From an uncultured Vibrio sp. (GTDB lineage: Bacteria; Pseudomonadota; Gammaproteobacteria; Enterobacterales; Vibrionaceae): DNA of 64,000 nucleotides. The stretch's first letter is position 1. Each line of letters starts with the position of its first letter. Made by a program: the position numbers and the translations under genes. The DNA is taken from positions 186,001-250,000 of the forward strand of contig NZ_OY776223.1 in NCBI RefSeq assembly GCF_963675395.1. The letters run 5' to 3'. This document shows, piece after piece, positions 53,920-63,151 of the stretch. The notes under the pieces are model-generated. The model was not told the origin of the DNA. It saw nothing but the letters and a program-made list of their open reading frames with translations, and did no database searches.

Positions 53920-54894
53920 ATGAAAATACTGATATGTGATGACTCAGCGATCGCGAGAAAACTGATTATACGAACCATAGTGCAACATGCCTCAATGCAG
54001 CTGATCGAAGCCCAAGATGGATATGAAGCACTGAAAATTCTGGCGGAACAAAAAATTGACATCATGTTCCTCGATCTCACGATGCCTGTCTTGGACGGCT
54101 TCGAAGTGTTAAAGTCCTTACCCGTAAGCAGTTACAAAACTCAAATAGCCATCATCTCCGGGGATGTCCAACAAGAAGCTCAGCAACGCTGCATTGAATT
54201 AGGCGCCAAAGCGTTTATTGCCAAACCATTGTCTGAAGAGCAAGTAGCCCCACTGTATGAACAACTGGGGATACAATATGCATTTAAGCCTATCGTAGAC
54301 CTCACGCCCAAACAGCAAGTATTCGATGATCTATCTTCACTTGCTAAATTTCGAGAAGTCGCGAATGTTGCCCTAGGAAAAGGGGCTTCTATTATGGCCG
54401 ATCATCTACAGGAGTTTATCCAATTGCCTGTTCCGCACGTTGGGCCGTTAACCTATGGAGAGCTGCATATGACGCTGGTTGATGTGATTCGTCGAGACGG
54501 TTCGATTGCGGTGGCACAGCGATTTGTTGGAGGAGGTATCCATGGCGAAGCTTTGGTTTGCCTCAGAGGAAAGCACATCAACCAGATTGGAGAAAAGTTA
54601 GGTTTTCAATTGGAGTTCACCGCTTGTAACGAAATTATTTTGAATGTCTCTAATCTATTGGTATCTTCGTTCTTAACCTCGTTAGGTAGCCAGTTAGATA
54701 AACAGTTCTCTCTTCGCCAGCCTAGTATCATAGATACATTACCCAGTTACAGTGAACAACAAGGTACAAAAGGGGAGCTTTTTACGATTGAGTACACTTA
54801 CATGGCGGAATCTCTGGACTTTGAATGTGAAGTGCTGTTTTTGCTAGACAAACCATCTGTAGAAATCATTTATGAAATCATGGAGTTAATCTGA
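53920..54894 (+). CDS. Response regulator with CheC-like output domain
   Basis: Protein of 324 residues. Residues 1-120 are a receiver with DD pair, phospho-acceptor Asp52 (FLDLTMPVLDG) and Lys of AKPL. The rest resembles a CheC-type phosphatase: FREVANVALGKGAS at about residue 150 has the E-x2-N pair, and a second related helix NEIILNVSN lies later. A CheC domain on a receiver would dephosphorylate CheY-like partners. It overlaps the downstream diguanylate cyclase start (TGATG), so they form a two-gene signalling unit. The start is the ATG that opens the receiver; the frame extends 20 codons up. Confidence 0.8.
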   Translation: MKILICDDSAIARKLIIRTIVQHASMQLIEAQDGYEALKILAEQKIDIMFLDLTMPVLDGFEVLKSLPVSSYKTQIAIISGDVQQEAQQRCIELGAKAFIAKPLSEEQVAPLYEQLGIQYAFKPIVDLTPKQQVFDDLSSLAKFREVANVALGKGASIMADHLQEFIQLPVPHVGPLTYGELHMTLVDVIRRDGSIAVAQRFVGGGIHGEALVCLRGKHINQIGEKLGFQLEFTACNEIILNVSNLLVSSFLTSLGSQLDKQFSLRQPSIIDTLPSYSEQQGTKGELFTIEYTYMAESLDFECEVLFLLDKPSVEIIYEIMELI

Positions 54895-55856
54895 TGTCCG
54901 AAATTACGCTGGACATGGCAGACTTTCACTGGGTTACTCAAATCTTAGACACAATGGACTCAGGTCTTATTGTGCTCGATCGCCAGTATAATGTATGCGT
55001 CTGGAACAGCTTTATGCAATCCTACAGTGGCGTATTGTCTCAAGACATTATTGGCCAGTGCTTATTCGACCGCTTTGAAGACCTGCCTAGAGCATGGCTC
55101 GAGACAAAATTAAAAACGTCAGCAGATTTGGAAACTCGTTCATTTTCTAGCTGGGAAAACCGCCCATACCTTTTTAAGTTTACTAACTTTTCTCCTGTTT
55201 CGAACAGCAGCGCATTTATGTATCAAGACATTGTAATTACGCCGTTACGTTCTCTTTCTGGGGAGATCAGCCATATTGCCATCCAAATAAATGACGTGTC
55301 CGAAACGGCACGCAACCGTATTTATCTCAAAGAAACCAACCAACACCTTTCAGAAATCAGTCGTAAAGACGGGCTAACAGGTTTGTTTAATCGAGCTTAT
55401 TGGGAGCAATCTCTCAAAGAAGAATTTACCCAAATAAAAGTCAGTGATGGATCGTGCTCACTGGTTATTTTCGATATTGACCATTTTAAACTGGTCAATG
55501 ATACCTATGGCCATCCTGTTGGGGATGAAGTGATTCGTCGAACTTCGAGTTTGCTGAGAAAAACAGCCCGAAGTAGCGACATTTGCGGTCGTTTTGGTGG
55601 GGAAGAGTTCACGGTATTGTTACCAAACACGAACCAAGCACAAGCGAGTTATTTTGCAGAACGGCTACGCAAGCGTGTAGAGCAAGAGGCTGTGAAAGTT
55701 GAAGAGTTTGTTATTAATTACACAATCAGTATCGGCGTATGCGAATATAAACCTCATTTTGCAAGCCATACACAATGGTTAAAAAGTGCAGACTCCGCAC
55801 TATATCGTGCCAAAGAGAATGGGCGAAACCAAAGTTGTGTGTATGATAACGAGTAA
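54894..55856 (+). CDS. PAS-GGDEF diguanylate cyclase
   Basis: Cytosolic diguanylate cyclase of 320 residues that makes cyclic-di-GMP. A PAS-like domain (about 10-130, GLIVLDRQYNVCVWNSF) is followed by a GGDEF domain with an active GGEEF at 235-239, and the inhibitory I-site RSSD at 226-229, five residues upstream. So the enzyme should be active and feedback-inhibited. Its start overlaps the stop of the receiver-CheC gene, which suggests that phosphorylation state there influences it. Confidence 0.9.
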   Translation: MSEITLDMADFHWVTQILDTMDSGLIVLDRQYNVCVWNSFMQSYSGVLSQDIIGQCLFDRFEDLPRAWLETKLKTSADLETRSFSSWENRPYLFKFTNFSPVSNSSAFMYQDIVITPLRSLSGEISHIAIQINDVSETARNRIYLKETNQHLSEISRKDGLTGLFNRAYWEQSLKEEFTQIKVSDGSCSLVIFDIDHFKLVNDTYGHPVGDEVIRRTSSLLRKTARSSDICGRFGGEEFTVLLPNTNQAQASYFAERLRKRVEQEAVKVEEFVINYTISIGVCEYKPHFASHTQWLKSADSALYRAKENGRNQSCVYDNE

Positions 55857-56020
55857 ATAAAAACCCTGGGCTCGTTTCTATTTTTTTTGATTACTACCTG
55901 TCCAGTTGAGTTAAAAATACGGATTTCTATGACATAAGTTAGTGAAATTTCTTAGTAATGTCTTACTATTGATACAATTTCGCCCCAGCTTTCTAGTCTT
56001 GACGTTAATGGAGAAATACA

Positions 56021-56365
56021 GTGGTTGTAGAAACGGATGGTTACCTTGCTCTTATCGAACACCTGTCGCTTAACTTAAATATCTTTACAACCGAGCGCGG
56101 TGATACAGGGTTGGAAAGTATCGAAGATGTCGTTACCGACATGGTGGCATCAAATATCATGATGATTTTTGAGCAAAACCCTGAACTTCATTCAAGTGTA
56201 CGTTTTAAGTTATTAAAAGAAGCAGATGCCGTCGTAGAAGATTTAGGTGAGGTACTTGCTGGTGTCTGGAGTAAGAAAGCAACGAATGAACAGATTGCTT
56301 TTCTGGAAGAGTACGTCGCGCTAGTGAAAAACTTGTTTGATAATGCCGTCGCTATTTACGACTAG
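56021..56365 (+). CDS. DUF3802 family protein
   Basis: Small acidic protein of 114 residues of the DUF3802 family found in vibrios; function unknown. It looks helical (GLESIEDVVTDMVASNIMMIFEQ, LEEYVALVKNLFDNAVAIYD), without signal peptide. The start is GTG at 56021, preceded by GGAG at 7 bases. Single gene. Confidence 0.82.
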   Translation: MVVETDGYLALIEHLSLNLNIFTTERGDTGLESIEDVVTDMVASNIMMIFEQNPELHSSVRFKLLKEADAVVEDLGEVLAGVWSKKATNEQIAFLEEYVALVKNLFDNAVAIYD

Positions 56366-56459
56366 ACAACGTTCGTAAAGTCTTGATTGATCATTAAAGT
56401 CAAAGGATAAAGTGTAGTGGTCAGTTAATGATCTTGTTACTAATGACAGGTTGCTATCG

Positions 56460-56942
56460 TTACAGTGTCACTCTTCTAATTTGCCAAAATTTTGATGCCC
56501 AGTAGGGATTATCAATCCTAGAAATAATGACGCCTTTCGATGTGGAGGCGTGCATAAACTGCTTGTTCCCCAAATAGATACCAACATGATATGTTGTTCG
56601 TCTGGTCTTAAAAAAGACAAGGTCCCCTTGTTTGGCTTCATTCCACCTTAGCTCAATGCCTTGTTTAGACTGTTGCTTAGTCGTTCTTGGTAAAGCAAGT
56701 TGATACGCTTCCACAAATGCCTTTTGCACAAAAGCAGAGCAATCAATACCAGACTTCTTTGTGCCACCCAATCGGTATGGAGTACCGTGCCACTCGTTGT
56801 AAAACTTCAACAACTCTGGTTGGCTAGACAAGGTCTTAGCAGGAGGTGTTGTTACTGCAACTACCTCTTTGGTTGGTTTGGGACCTGAAGAACACCCAGT
56901 CATTAGTGCACTGATTATCAAAGGGAAACAAAAACGACGCAA
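56460..56942 (-). CDS. NlpC/P60 family lipoprotein (peptidoglycan hydrolase)
   Basis: Lipoprotein of about 160 residues with a C-terminal NlpC/P60 endopeptidase domain. The lipobox is ALMTGC, and the catalytic Cys and His are in GIDCSAFVQKAF and YHVGIYLGNK; the family residues LGGTKKSG precede the Cys. It should cut peptide cross-links in the cell wall, like Spr. The TTG at 56942 is chosen, spaced 9 bases from AGGTGG, and gives a basic signal peptide start; an ATG at 56951 directly follows that site. Confidence 0.85.
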   Translation of the reverse strand: MRRFCFPLIISALMTGCSSGPKPTKEVVAVTTPPAKTLSSQPELLKFYNEWHGTPYRLGGTKKSGIDCSAFVQKAFVEAYQLALPRTTKQQSKQGIELRWNEAKQGDLVFFKTRRTTYHVGIYLGNKQFMHASTSKGVIISRIDNPYWASKFWQIRRVTL

Positions 56943-57091
56943 ATCATCCACCTACCATTCAAGTGACTCACAAATGAAATATTATTGTCATAATCAATCC
57001 ATACTATTGAACGCTTATTACGGTTTTATCGACTTTATGTGATGGATACGCAGTAAAACCGTTCAAACCCAAGAAAGAATAAAAATTGATT

Positions 57092-59098
57092 ATGGCAACG
57101 CGCAAACGTTCACGCTTTTCACTCTCACTGATCCAGACCATCAGTGCCACATTTTTAACTATCATTGCACTTGTTATAGCTCTTTCTGCTTCAAGTTTCA
57201 AAGGAATGGAGCAGATAGGAGAACAATTTGAAGAGTTGTCTCAAAAAGCATTACCGATGGCAATGGCCAACGCGAAGTTAACCAGAAATGTTCTCGAAAT
57301 AGTTAAACTACTTAACTATGGAATGCAAGTAACCGAACCTAAAGAACTCCCTTTAGTCGAAGCACAAATAGAAGCACTAGCCACACAAACTGAAGGGTTG
57401 GCAGAAAAAACCTCAGGTGTTGCTGAATCACTTTCGAATAAATTGAAAACCAAAGTAGAGAGCCTACATCAGGTCACGCAATCGATATTATTAAAACAGT
57501 CGACAGTAATCCGAATTCAGTCGGAGATAGACTCTGCTGTGGGTGGATTTCGCTACGGTCTCAGCTCTATCGGACCGGAAATGAATCGAATCAGCTCTTT
57601 TTTGAGTGCAGACAGCCCAGAATCAAGTGACGCTGCCAATCGGTTTATTGCTTCGGCAAGTTCAATGGAAAGCACGTTTTTAATGATGCTCATGCATACT
57701 GATCTTACTCAAGCGGAAGCTGAATTTCGTGAAATGAGAAACCGAATTGCTGGTATTAACCTCGCCTACGAAGATTTTAAAGCACTCCATCCTGAAGTGA
57801 ATGACTATGCCAGTCTAACCGCTCCGTATGAAATGGTTAAAGCAGGTTTTGCCGACAAAGGTATTCTCCATTTGATTCTCGCCAAACTTGAACAAAGCGA
57901 GCAACAAAGCGCAGAATTTAAACGAGCATCTCTAATCGCTGACGAAACCATGCTTTTGCTGGACCAAGTTTCACTCTCCGCTTCTGATTTAATCGATGAG
58001 AGGGAGAGCATCGTCAATACGACGATAGACTCCGTTAGTTTAATGGTTCTTATCGCCGCAGTGGTTATCTCAATCATTATTCTCGTAACATGGATTGGTC
58101 TAAGAAGCTGGACCAACCGTGGCCTAAATGCTGTACTCACTCGGTTATCGGCGCTGACCGAACACGATTTCCGTGAAAAAGCGCAAGAGGTGGGACCTTA
58201 TGAACTGAAGGAGGTAGCGCGCAAGTTGAATACGGTCATTGATTCAACCTATGATTCTATCTCTACTGTGACTCGAAACTGTGAGACCCTTTACCAAACT
58301 GCTGAAATTAGCCACGCCGCCGCTGAGCAAACTAATGAAGGCCTCAGTAAACAGAATGAAGCGTTGGTGAGTATGGTCACGACCATCACACAGTTAGAAG
58401 CGTCCATACGTGAAATAGCAATGGTGACTAGCGCTTCATCTGAGGATGCCCTTTTGGCAACAACGCATACCGAAAAGGGGGTTGAGGTCGTTGAACAAAA
58501 CCGTGAGAGGTTAGAATTATTAGACACGTCACTGAATATCAATGAGCAGTCAATACTGGAACTTGATCAACGAGTCAAACAGATTCGAGAAATGGTCGAT
58601 ATGATCAGCGGTATTGCAGATAACACCAACTTATTAGCCTTGAATGCAGCAATAGAAGCGGCGCGCGCTGGTGAGCAAGGGCGCGGATTTGCGGTGGTGG
58701 CAGATGAAGTGCGTAAACTAGCCAGCGACACATCTCAACAAACGACCAATATTCGGGAAATGATGAGTGAGTTGACTACGGCAGCGGAGCGATCTCGACA
58801 AGCCGTGAGTGATTCCAGAGGAGAAATGACTCATGCACTAGAATCCAGCCATGAGGTCAAATTAGTATTTTCCGACATCAATAATGCCGTTAAGCTTATT
58901 CAACAACGTGTTGAACAGATTTCTGTCGCTACAGAAGAGCAGGAAAGAGCGACAGCAGATGTATCACAATCGATAACACAAATATCGGAGCAAGGCGAGC
59001 AAACCAAACAACGTCTTGAGTCTATGGTTGAAAGCTCTGAACAAGTCGCAGAAATTGCAGGTCATCAACAAGCGATGCTGCACAAATATGAGCTCTAA
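57092..59098 (+). CDS. Methyl-accepting chemotaxis protein
   Basis: Membrane chemoreceptor of 668 residues. TM1 lies at about 13-35 and TM2 near 318-340, enclosing a helical periplasmic domain of about 280 residues, followed by a HAMP region ([26 protein letters not shown]) and the signalling hairpin ([35 protein letters not shown]). No CheR-docking pentapeptide is at the C-terminus. The ligand is unknown. The ATG at 57092 follows only a weak AAGAAAG. Confidence 0.9.
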   Translation: MATRKRSRFSLSLIQTISATFLTIIALVIALSASSFKGMEQIGEQFEELSQKALPMAMANAKLTRNVLEIVKLLNYGMQVTEPKELPLVEAQIEALATQTEGLAEKTSGVAESLSNKLKTKVESLHQVTQSILLKQSTVIRIQSEIDSAVGGFRYGLSSIGPEMNRISSFLSADSPESSDAANRFIASASSMESTFLMMLMHTDLTQAEAEFREMRNRIAGINLAYEDFKALHPEVNDYASLTAPYEMVKAGFADKGILHLILAKLEQSEQQSAEFKRASLIADETMLLLDQVSLSASDLIDERESIVNTTIDSVSLMVLIAAVVISIIILVTWIGLRSWTNRGLNAVLTRLSALTEHDFREKAQEVGPYELKEVARKLNTVIDSTYDSISTVTRNCETLYQTAEISHAAAEQTNEGLSKQNEALVSMVTTITQLEASIREIAMVTSASSEDALLATTHTEKGVEVVEQNRERLELLDTSLNINEQSILELDQRVKQIREMVDMISGIADNTNLLALNAAIEAARAGEQGRGFAVVADEVRKLASDTSQQTTNIREMMSELTTAAERSRQAVSDSRGEMTHALESSHEVKLVFSDINNAVKLIQQRVEQISVATEEQERATADVSQSITQISEQGEQTKQRLESMVESSEQVAEIAGHQQAMLHKYEL

Positions 59099-59410
59099 AT
59101 CTTAACCAGGCTAATGGCAAGTCAGGGTAGTTTATCGACTGTCTTGGCTTGTCATCTTTCGTATCTCTATCCCAATCATTCTTGCTGAGTTAGTTGTCGC
59201 TAAGTTATTTGAGAATACATACGCTCGTAACCGTGCGAAGTGGAAAACAAGTAACTATCCTTGCAGTAGCTGCATGTGCGTAACCGAATACATTTCCACA
59301 TACTTGGCTATGCATTAGGGCATGGTCGGTCTCAAAAATTGCCACAAAATTATAATTTGTTCGATTAGTTCTATATGCTCTTCGCTATTCACTAAAATAA
59401 GGAAACGATG
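59099..59410. other. Gene-free stretch downstream of the chemoreceptor
   Basis: About 310 bases with no open frame worth calling. Presumably it carries the promoter of the small membrane protein gene. No terminator with a clear T-run was found. Confidence 0.35.
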
Positions 59411-59791
59411 ATGGATAAATTCGTAGTGTTTCTCTTATGCCTTTTTTTGGCCATTGGCGGTGTTGTCCACATTTACGACAATATTGCTGATGGTCTATTA
59501 CCTTATGATTTTGCGCCGCGTTGGTTAAATATCTACTGGAGTTTATTGGGCATTTTCGACTTATTGGCGGTTTACCTTTTGATTCGATACCGCAGAGCTG
59601 GCCTGGTATTGATGTTGGTAATTTTGTTGACCAATGTGATATTCAACTCTCACGCACATTACTCGTTGGAAATATTAGATAACAGCACTGCTTTACAAAT
59701 GAAGACGCTATTTTTAGGTTTTGCTATCGGCGTATCTATCTGGCTTTGGAGCGCTCGGAAGAATCGACAGTCACGCCAGATTTTCCGGTAA
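59411..59791 (+). CDS. Small membrane protein, 126 residues
   Basis: Unrecognised integral membrane protein with about four hydrophobic segments (VVFLLCLFLAIGGVVHIYD, WSLLGIFDLLAVYLLI, LMLVILLTNVIF, LFLGFAIGVSIWLW). The opening resembles DoxX/DUF4149-like small proteins, but no specific family can be named. The second of two adjacent ATGs (59411) is preferred, 7 bases from AAGGAA. It converges with the sterol-desaturase-like gene. Confidence 0.7.
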   Translation: MDKFVVFLLCLFLAIGGVVHIYDNIADGLLPYDFAPRWLNIYWSLLGIFDLLAVYLLIRYRRAGLVLMLVILLTNVIFNSHAHYSLEILDNSTALQMKTLFLGFAIGVSIWLWSARKNRQSRQIFR

Positions 59792-59837
59792 TATTGTCAG
59801 AATAGATCGGTAAGGGGGCGACCAAATGAAACCAGTG

Positions 59838-60671
59838 TTACTCTGAATCACTATTATTTTTTGTCTTAATACGGTAGCGGAATGGCTGCGAGAGCAGGTT
59901 GTCCAACCTTTGTTCTTGTTCATCTCTGATATCTGGTAATCCAATCACGACGTGCTCATGACCTAGTTCTGGCTGAGCACGGTACGTTCTAAACATGCGA
60001 TCCCAAACAGATAAAAAGAAACCAAAATTAGAATGAGTTTCTCTCGGGATGATGGAATGGTGCACTCGATGCATGTCTGGGGTAACAATTACTTTTCTTA
60101 GCCATGCATCGGCAGTTAACGCGAGCTTTGCATTGCTGTGATTGAACATGGCACTCGCATTTAGAATGATCTCAAACACAACAATGGCGATTGGAGAGAC
60201 GCCGAGTGTAAACACCGCAGCGATTTTAATTAACATAGAAAGCAAAATCTCAATCGGGTGAAAGCGGGTGCCCGTCGTGACATCAATATCCAAATCAGCA
60301 TGATGCATACGATGAAGCTTCCATAATACAGGGATACGGTGGAATATAACGTGCTGAACATAAATAACAAAGTCGAGCAGGATAATCGAGATCAGAACGT
60401 TTAACCAAATAGGAAGTGACAGTAATTGGAATAGCCCCCACTGATTTTCTGTCGCAATGATGGCAGCTTGAAATGCCGCGATAGGCATAACTAAAGCAAC
60501 AATGGCGCTGTTTAGTGCGACAAGAGAAAGGTTATTGACCCAACGGAAGGAGCGCGACACAGTTAATTTTTTTCTGGGAAAGGTGTTTTCCCACAAAGCA
60601 CAGAGCAGTAACACACCAACAAAACAACTGAGTCTTATCCACGATGGATCGTTAAATACTGTTTCTGTCAC
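59838..60671 (-). CDS. Sterol desaturase/fatty acid hydroxylase family protein
   Basis: Integral membrane di-iron enzyme of 277 residues. The His clusters are visible: HVIFHRIPVLWKLHRMHHADLD, FNHSNAKL and HRVHHSIIPRE. At least three membrane segments precede them. Bacterial members hydroxylate lipids or carotenoids; no sterol role is implied. Start is GTG at 60671, with AGAGGAA before it, rather than an upstream TTG at 60686. Single gene, divergent from the DTW-domain gene. Confidence 0.85.
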   Translation of the reverse strand: MTETVFNDPSWIRLSCFVGVLLLCALWENTFPRKKLTVSRSFRWVNNLSLVALNSAIVALVMPIAAFQAAIIATENQWGLFQLLSLPIWLNVLISIILLDFVIYVQHVIFHRIPVLWKLHRMHHADLDIDVTTGTRFHPIEILLSMLIKIAAVFTLGVSPIAIVVFEIILNASAMFNHSNAKLALTADAWLRKVIVTPDMHRVHHSIIPRETHSNFGFFLSVWDRMFRTYRAQPELGHEHVVIGLPDIRDEQEQRLDNLLSQPFRYRIKTKNNSDSE

Positions 60672-60810
60672 AGAAGTTCCTCTCAATTATCGATTCTGTC
60701 TGAACAGACCAAATTCAGTGCCAGTTTCTTACGGTGTTTATACCTTACCTTGAGGCTTGGCAATTATGCCAGTAGAATCGCGCTCTACTTTTTATTTGGC
60801 ATCGCTACCC

Positions 60811-61560
60811 ATGAGAATTCACGCTTTTCACCGTCTGTACCAGCACCGTCAGTCTATCTCGACAAAATCATTTAACGCGCGAGGCTGCAAAGTCATCCGT
60901 TGCCAATATTGTCAGGTATCACAACAGCATTGCCTGTGTGAACTACAGCCAAATATTCAATCCAACCTCGCTTGCATGTTAATTGTATCGGAAAACGAAG
61001 TGTTTAAGCCGAGCAATACAGGCAGACTAATTGCCGATACTATTCAGGAAACCTATGTATATCAATGGAATCGGACGGAACCGTCTAACGAGATGCTGGA
61101 GCTGTTAAAACGTGATGACTATCAACCGGTGATCGTATTCCCGGCTGATTATGTCGATGATACTAAGCGATTAGTGGACAGCCTGAGTCCCGAGCTATTA
61201 AAAACATCTGAAGGTAGTGATAAGAAATGGCTTTTGATTTTTATTGATGGCAGTTGGCGTGAGGCTAGGAAAATATTTCGCCGTTCTGACTATCTACAAT
61301 CGTTACCCGTATTATCGATACAACCAGAATCAATCTCAGAGTACATAATGCGACGCTCAGATAACGAACAACATCTTTCTACAGCAGAGGTAGCCACGTT
61401 AGTGTTCAAACAGGTTGGTGAGCATAAGACAGCGGAGTGTCTTCAATTGTGGTTCGAAGCTTTTAGAGAGACCTATATGTTGACCAAAACCCGGGTCAAA
61501 ACGGACCCCAACCGACCACACCTCAAACGTTTCAAAGAGTGGACAAAAACTGAGAACTGA
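60811..61560 (+). CDS. tRNA-uridine aminocarboxypropyltransferase (DTW domain), TapT-like
   Basis: DTW-domain enzyme of 249 residues, which adds an aminocarboxypropyl group to uridine 47 in tRNA (E. coli TapT/YfiP). Zinc-binding Cys are in CQYCQVSQQHCLC; the catalytic DGSWREARKIF takes the DTW position (DGSW) and the STAEVATLV stretch matches the family. The ATG at 60811 fits the length of known proteins; an ATG at 60766 has a better placed GAGG and is an alternative. Monocistronic. Confidence 0.82.
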   Translation: MRIHAFHRLYQHRQSISTKSFNARGCKVIRCQYCQVSQQHCLCELQPNIQSNLACMLIVSENEVFKPSNTGRLIADTIQETYVYQWNRTEPSNEMLELLKRDDYQPVIVFPADYVDDTKRLVDSLSPELLKTSEGSDKKWLLIFIDGSWREARKIFRRSDYLQSLPVLSIQPESISEYIMRRSDNEQHLSTAEVATLVFKQVGEHKTAECLQLWFEAFRETYMLTKTRVKTDPNRPHLKRFKEWTKTEN

Positions 61561-61735
61561 CTCTAAAGAATGACTTTTTGTTGAACGCTTGCTGTTCAAC
61601 TGGCTTGAGTGAGAGGATAAATCTGGATTTGGTCACGGTTTGTAGGCGTATAGATATGGATAATGCCAAAAGTTTATCTTTTTGACTCCACTAAACTTTT
61701 GGGAGTCCTGTTAGCACTTTTTAGGAGAGAATTGC

Positions 61736-62644
61736 ATGTATTATGGCTTTGATGTCGGTGGCACAAAGATTGAGTTTGGTGCATTTAACGAAAAGCTTGA
61801 GCGTGTAGCAACTGAGCGTGTACCAACACCAACGGATAACTATGAACTATTGGTTGACACGATCGCTGAGCTTATTAGTAAGTACGACGCCGAATTTGGC
61901 TGCGAAGGTACCATTGGCCTCGGTCTTCCGGGAATGGAAGATGCTGATGATGCAACCGTATTGACAGTAAATGTACCAGCTGCGAAAGGCAAACCACTAC
62001 GTGCAGATCTTGAAGCGAAAATCGGTCGATCTGTAAAGATCGAAAACGACGCAAACTGTTTCGCGCTTTCAGAAGCTTGGGATGAAGATCTACAAGGTGA
62101 ACCATCTGTACTGGGTTTAATCTTGGGTACCGGTTTTGGTGGCGGCTTTATTTACGAAGGTAAAGTTTTCTCAGGTCGTAACCACGTAGCGGGAGAGGTT
62201 GGCCATATGCGTCTTCCTATCGATGCATGGTTCCACCTAGGTGACAATGCGCCACTACTTGGTTGTGGTTGCGGCAAGAAAGGTTGTCTAGATAGCTACC
62301 TATCAGGCCGAGGCTTTGAGTTAATTTACGCGCATTACTACGGTGAGAAGAAAAAAGCGATAGACATCATCGCAGCGTATGGCGAAGGTGAAGAGAAAGC
62401 GGTTGAACACGTTGAACGTTTCATGGAACTACTTGCAATCTGCTTTGGTAACATCTTTACTGCAACTGACCCACATGTCGTCGTCTTAGGCGGTGGTCTA
62501 TCTAACTTCGATCTCATCTACGAAGAGATGCCAAAACGTATTCCTAAATACCTGCTTTCTGTGGCGAAATGTCCAAAGATCATTAAAGCAAAACATGGTG
62601 ACTCGGGTGGCGTTCGTGGCGCAGCGTTCCTAAACATCAAGTAA
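61736..62644 (+). CDS. nagK: N-acetylglucosamine kinase (ROK family)
   Basis: Cytoplasmic kinase of 302 residues that phosphorylates GlcNAc to GlcNAc-6-P, a step in chitin and peptidoglycan recycling. ROK motifs are [30 protein letters not shown] and the zinc cluster [12 protein letters not shown]. The strong TTAGGAGAG precedes the ATG. The chitin-utilising lifestyle of vibrios fits. Single gene with a terminator. Confidence 0.93.
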   Translation: MYYGFDVGGTKIEFGAFNEKLERVATERVPTPTDNYELLVDTIAELISKYDAEFGCEGTIGLGLPGMEDADDATVLTVNVPAAKGKPLRADLEAKIGRSVKIENDANCFALSEAWDEDLQGEPSVLGLILGTGFGGGFIYEGKVFSGRNHVAGEVGHMRLPIDAWFHLGDNAPLLGCGCGKKGCLDSYLSGRGFELIYAHYYGEKKKAIDIIAAYGEGEEKAVEHVERFMELLAICFGNIFTATDPHVVVLGGGLSNFDLIYEEMPKRIPKYLLSVAKCPKIIKAKHGDSGGVRGAAFLNIK

Positions 62645-62667
62645 ATTCCGTAGCATCAAGTAGATAC

Positions 62668-62702
62668 AAAAAAGCTCGCGTTGAATCGCGAGCTTTTACT
62701 TT
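62668..62702. terminator. Terminator after nagK
   Basis: AAAAGCTCGCG and CGCGAGCTTTT form a 11-bp stem with a 6-base loop followed by T-rich sequence. It probably serves both convergent genes. Confidence 0.85.
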
Positions 62703-62718
62703 TTCTACTTGGTGCAAT

Positions 62719-62985
62719 TTACTTGTTCTTTTTCCCGACGCCCAGATTTTCTTTTTGAGCTAGAGTAATTTTAGTAAAACCAAGTTTTTTAAAGTGGTTA
62801 TCACGGTAGTTTCGAACGGCTTTGGTGTCAGAAATCGCTTCAATTTGCTGTTCCATCTTTAGGTATTCAGATATATCAATACCTTCAGCTTCAGCTACTG
62901 CTTCGTGAATATTGCGATGTTGTTGGTAAGAGAACGTCAGTTCTTTGTCTTCGTTCTTGTATGTGTAAAGAATGGTGCGAGCCAT
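62719..62985 (-). CDS. DUF2960 family protein
   Basis: Small protein of 88 residues, DUF2960-type, function unknown. The N-terminal strand-like MARTILYTYKNEDKELTFSYQQHRN is followed by an acidic helix (AVAEAEGIDISEYLKMEQQIEA) and a basic tail. No signal peptide. It lies in the same direction as moeA's end region, separated by the moeA terminator. Confidence 0.78.
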   Translation of the reverse strand: MARTILYTYKNEDKELTFSYQQHRNIHEAVAEAEGIDISEYLKMEQQIEAISDTKAVRNYRDNHFKKLGFTKITLAQKENLGVGKKNK

Positions 62986-63098
62986 AATAATCTCTCGAAT
63001 AGTTTGTTAATGCTTTTAGTGAAACGGAATCATACCTACCACAAGGGAAGAGAGGTTGAACATCAACCTTAAAATCGACTGCAAGCTTCACTAAAAAC

Positions 63099-63125
63099 GA
63101 AAGGCCAGCACTGCTGACCTTTATG
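63099..63125 (-). terminator. Terminator after moeA
   Basis: On the minus strand AAGGTCAGCA pairs with TGCTGGCCTT, with one wobble, and is followed by TTCGTTTTT. It ends the moeA transcript. Confidence 0.75.
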
Positions 63126-63151
63126 AAATCGTTGCTAGTAACCTATTGGGG

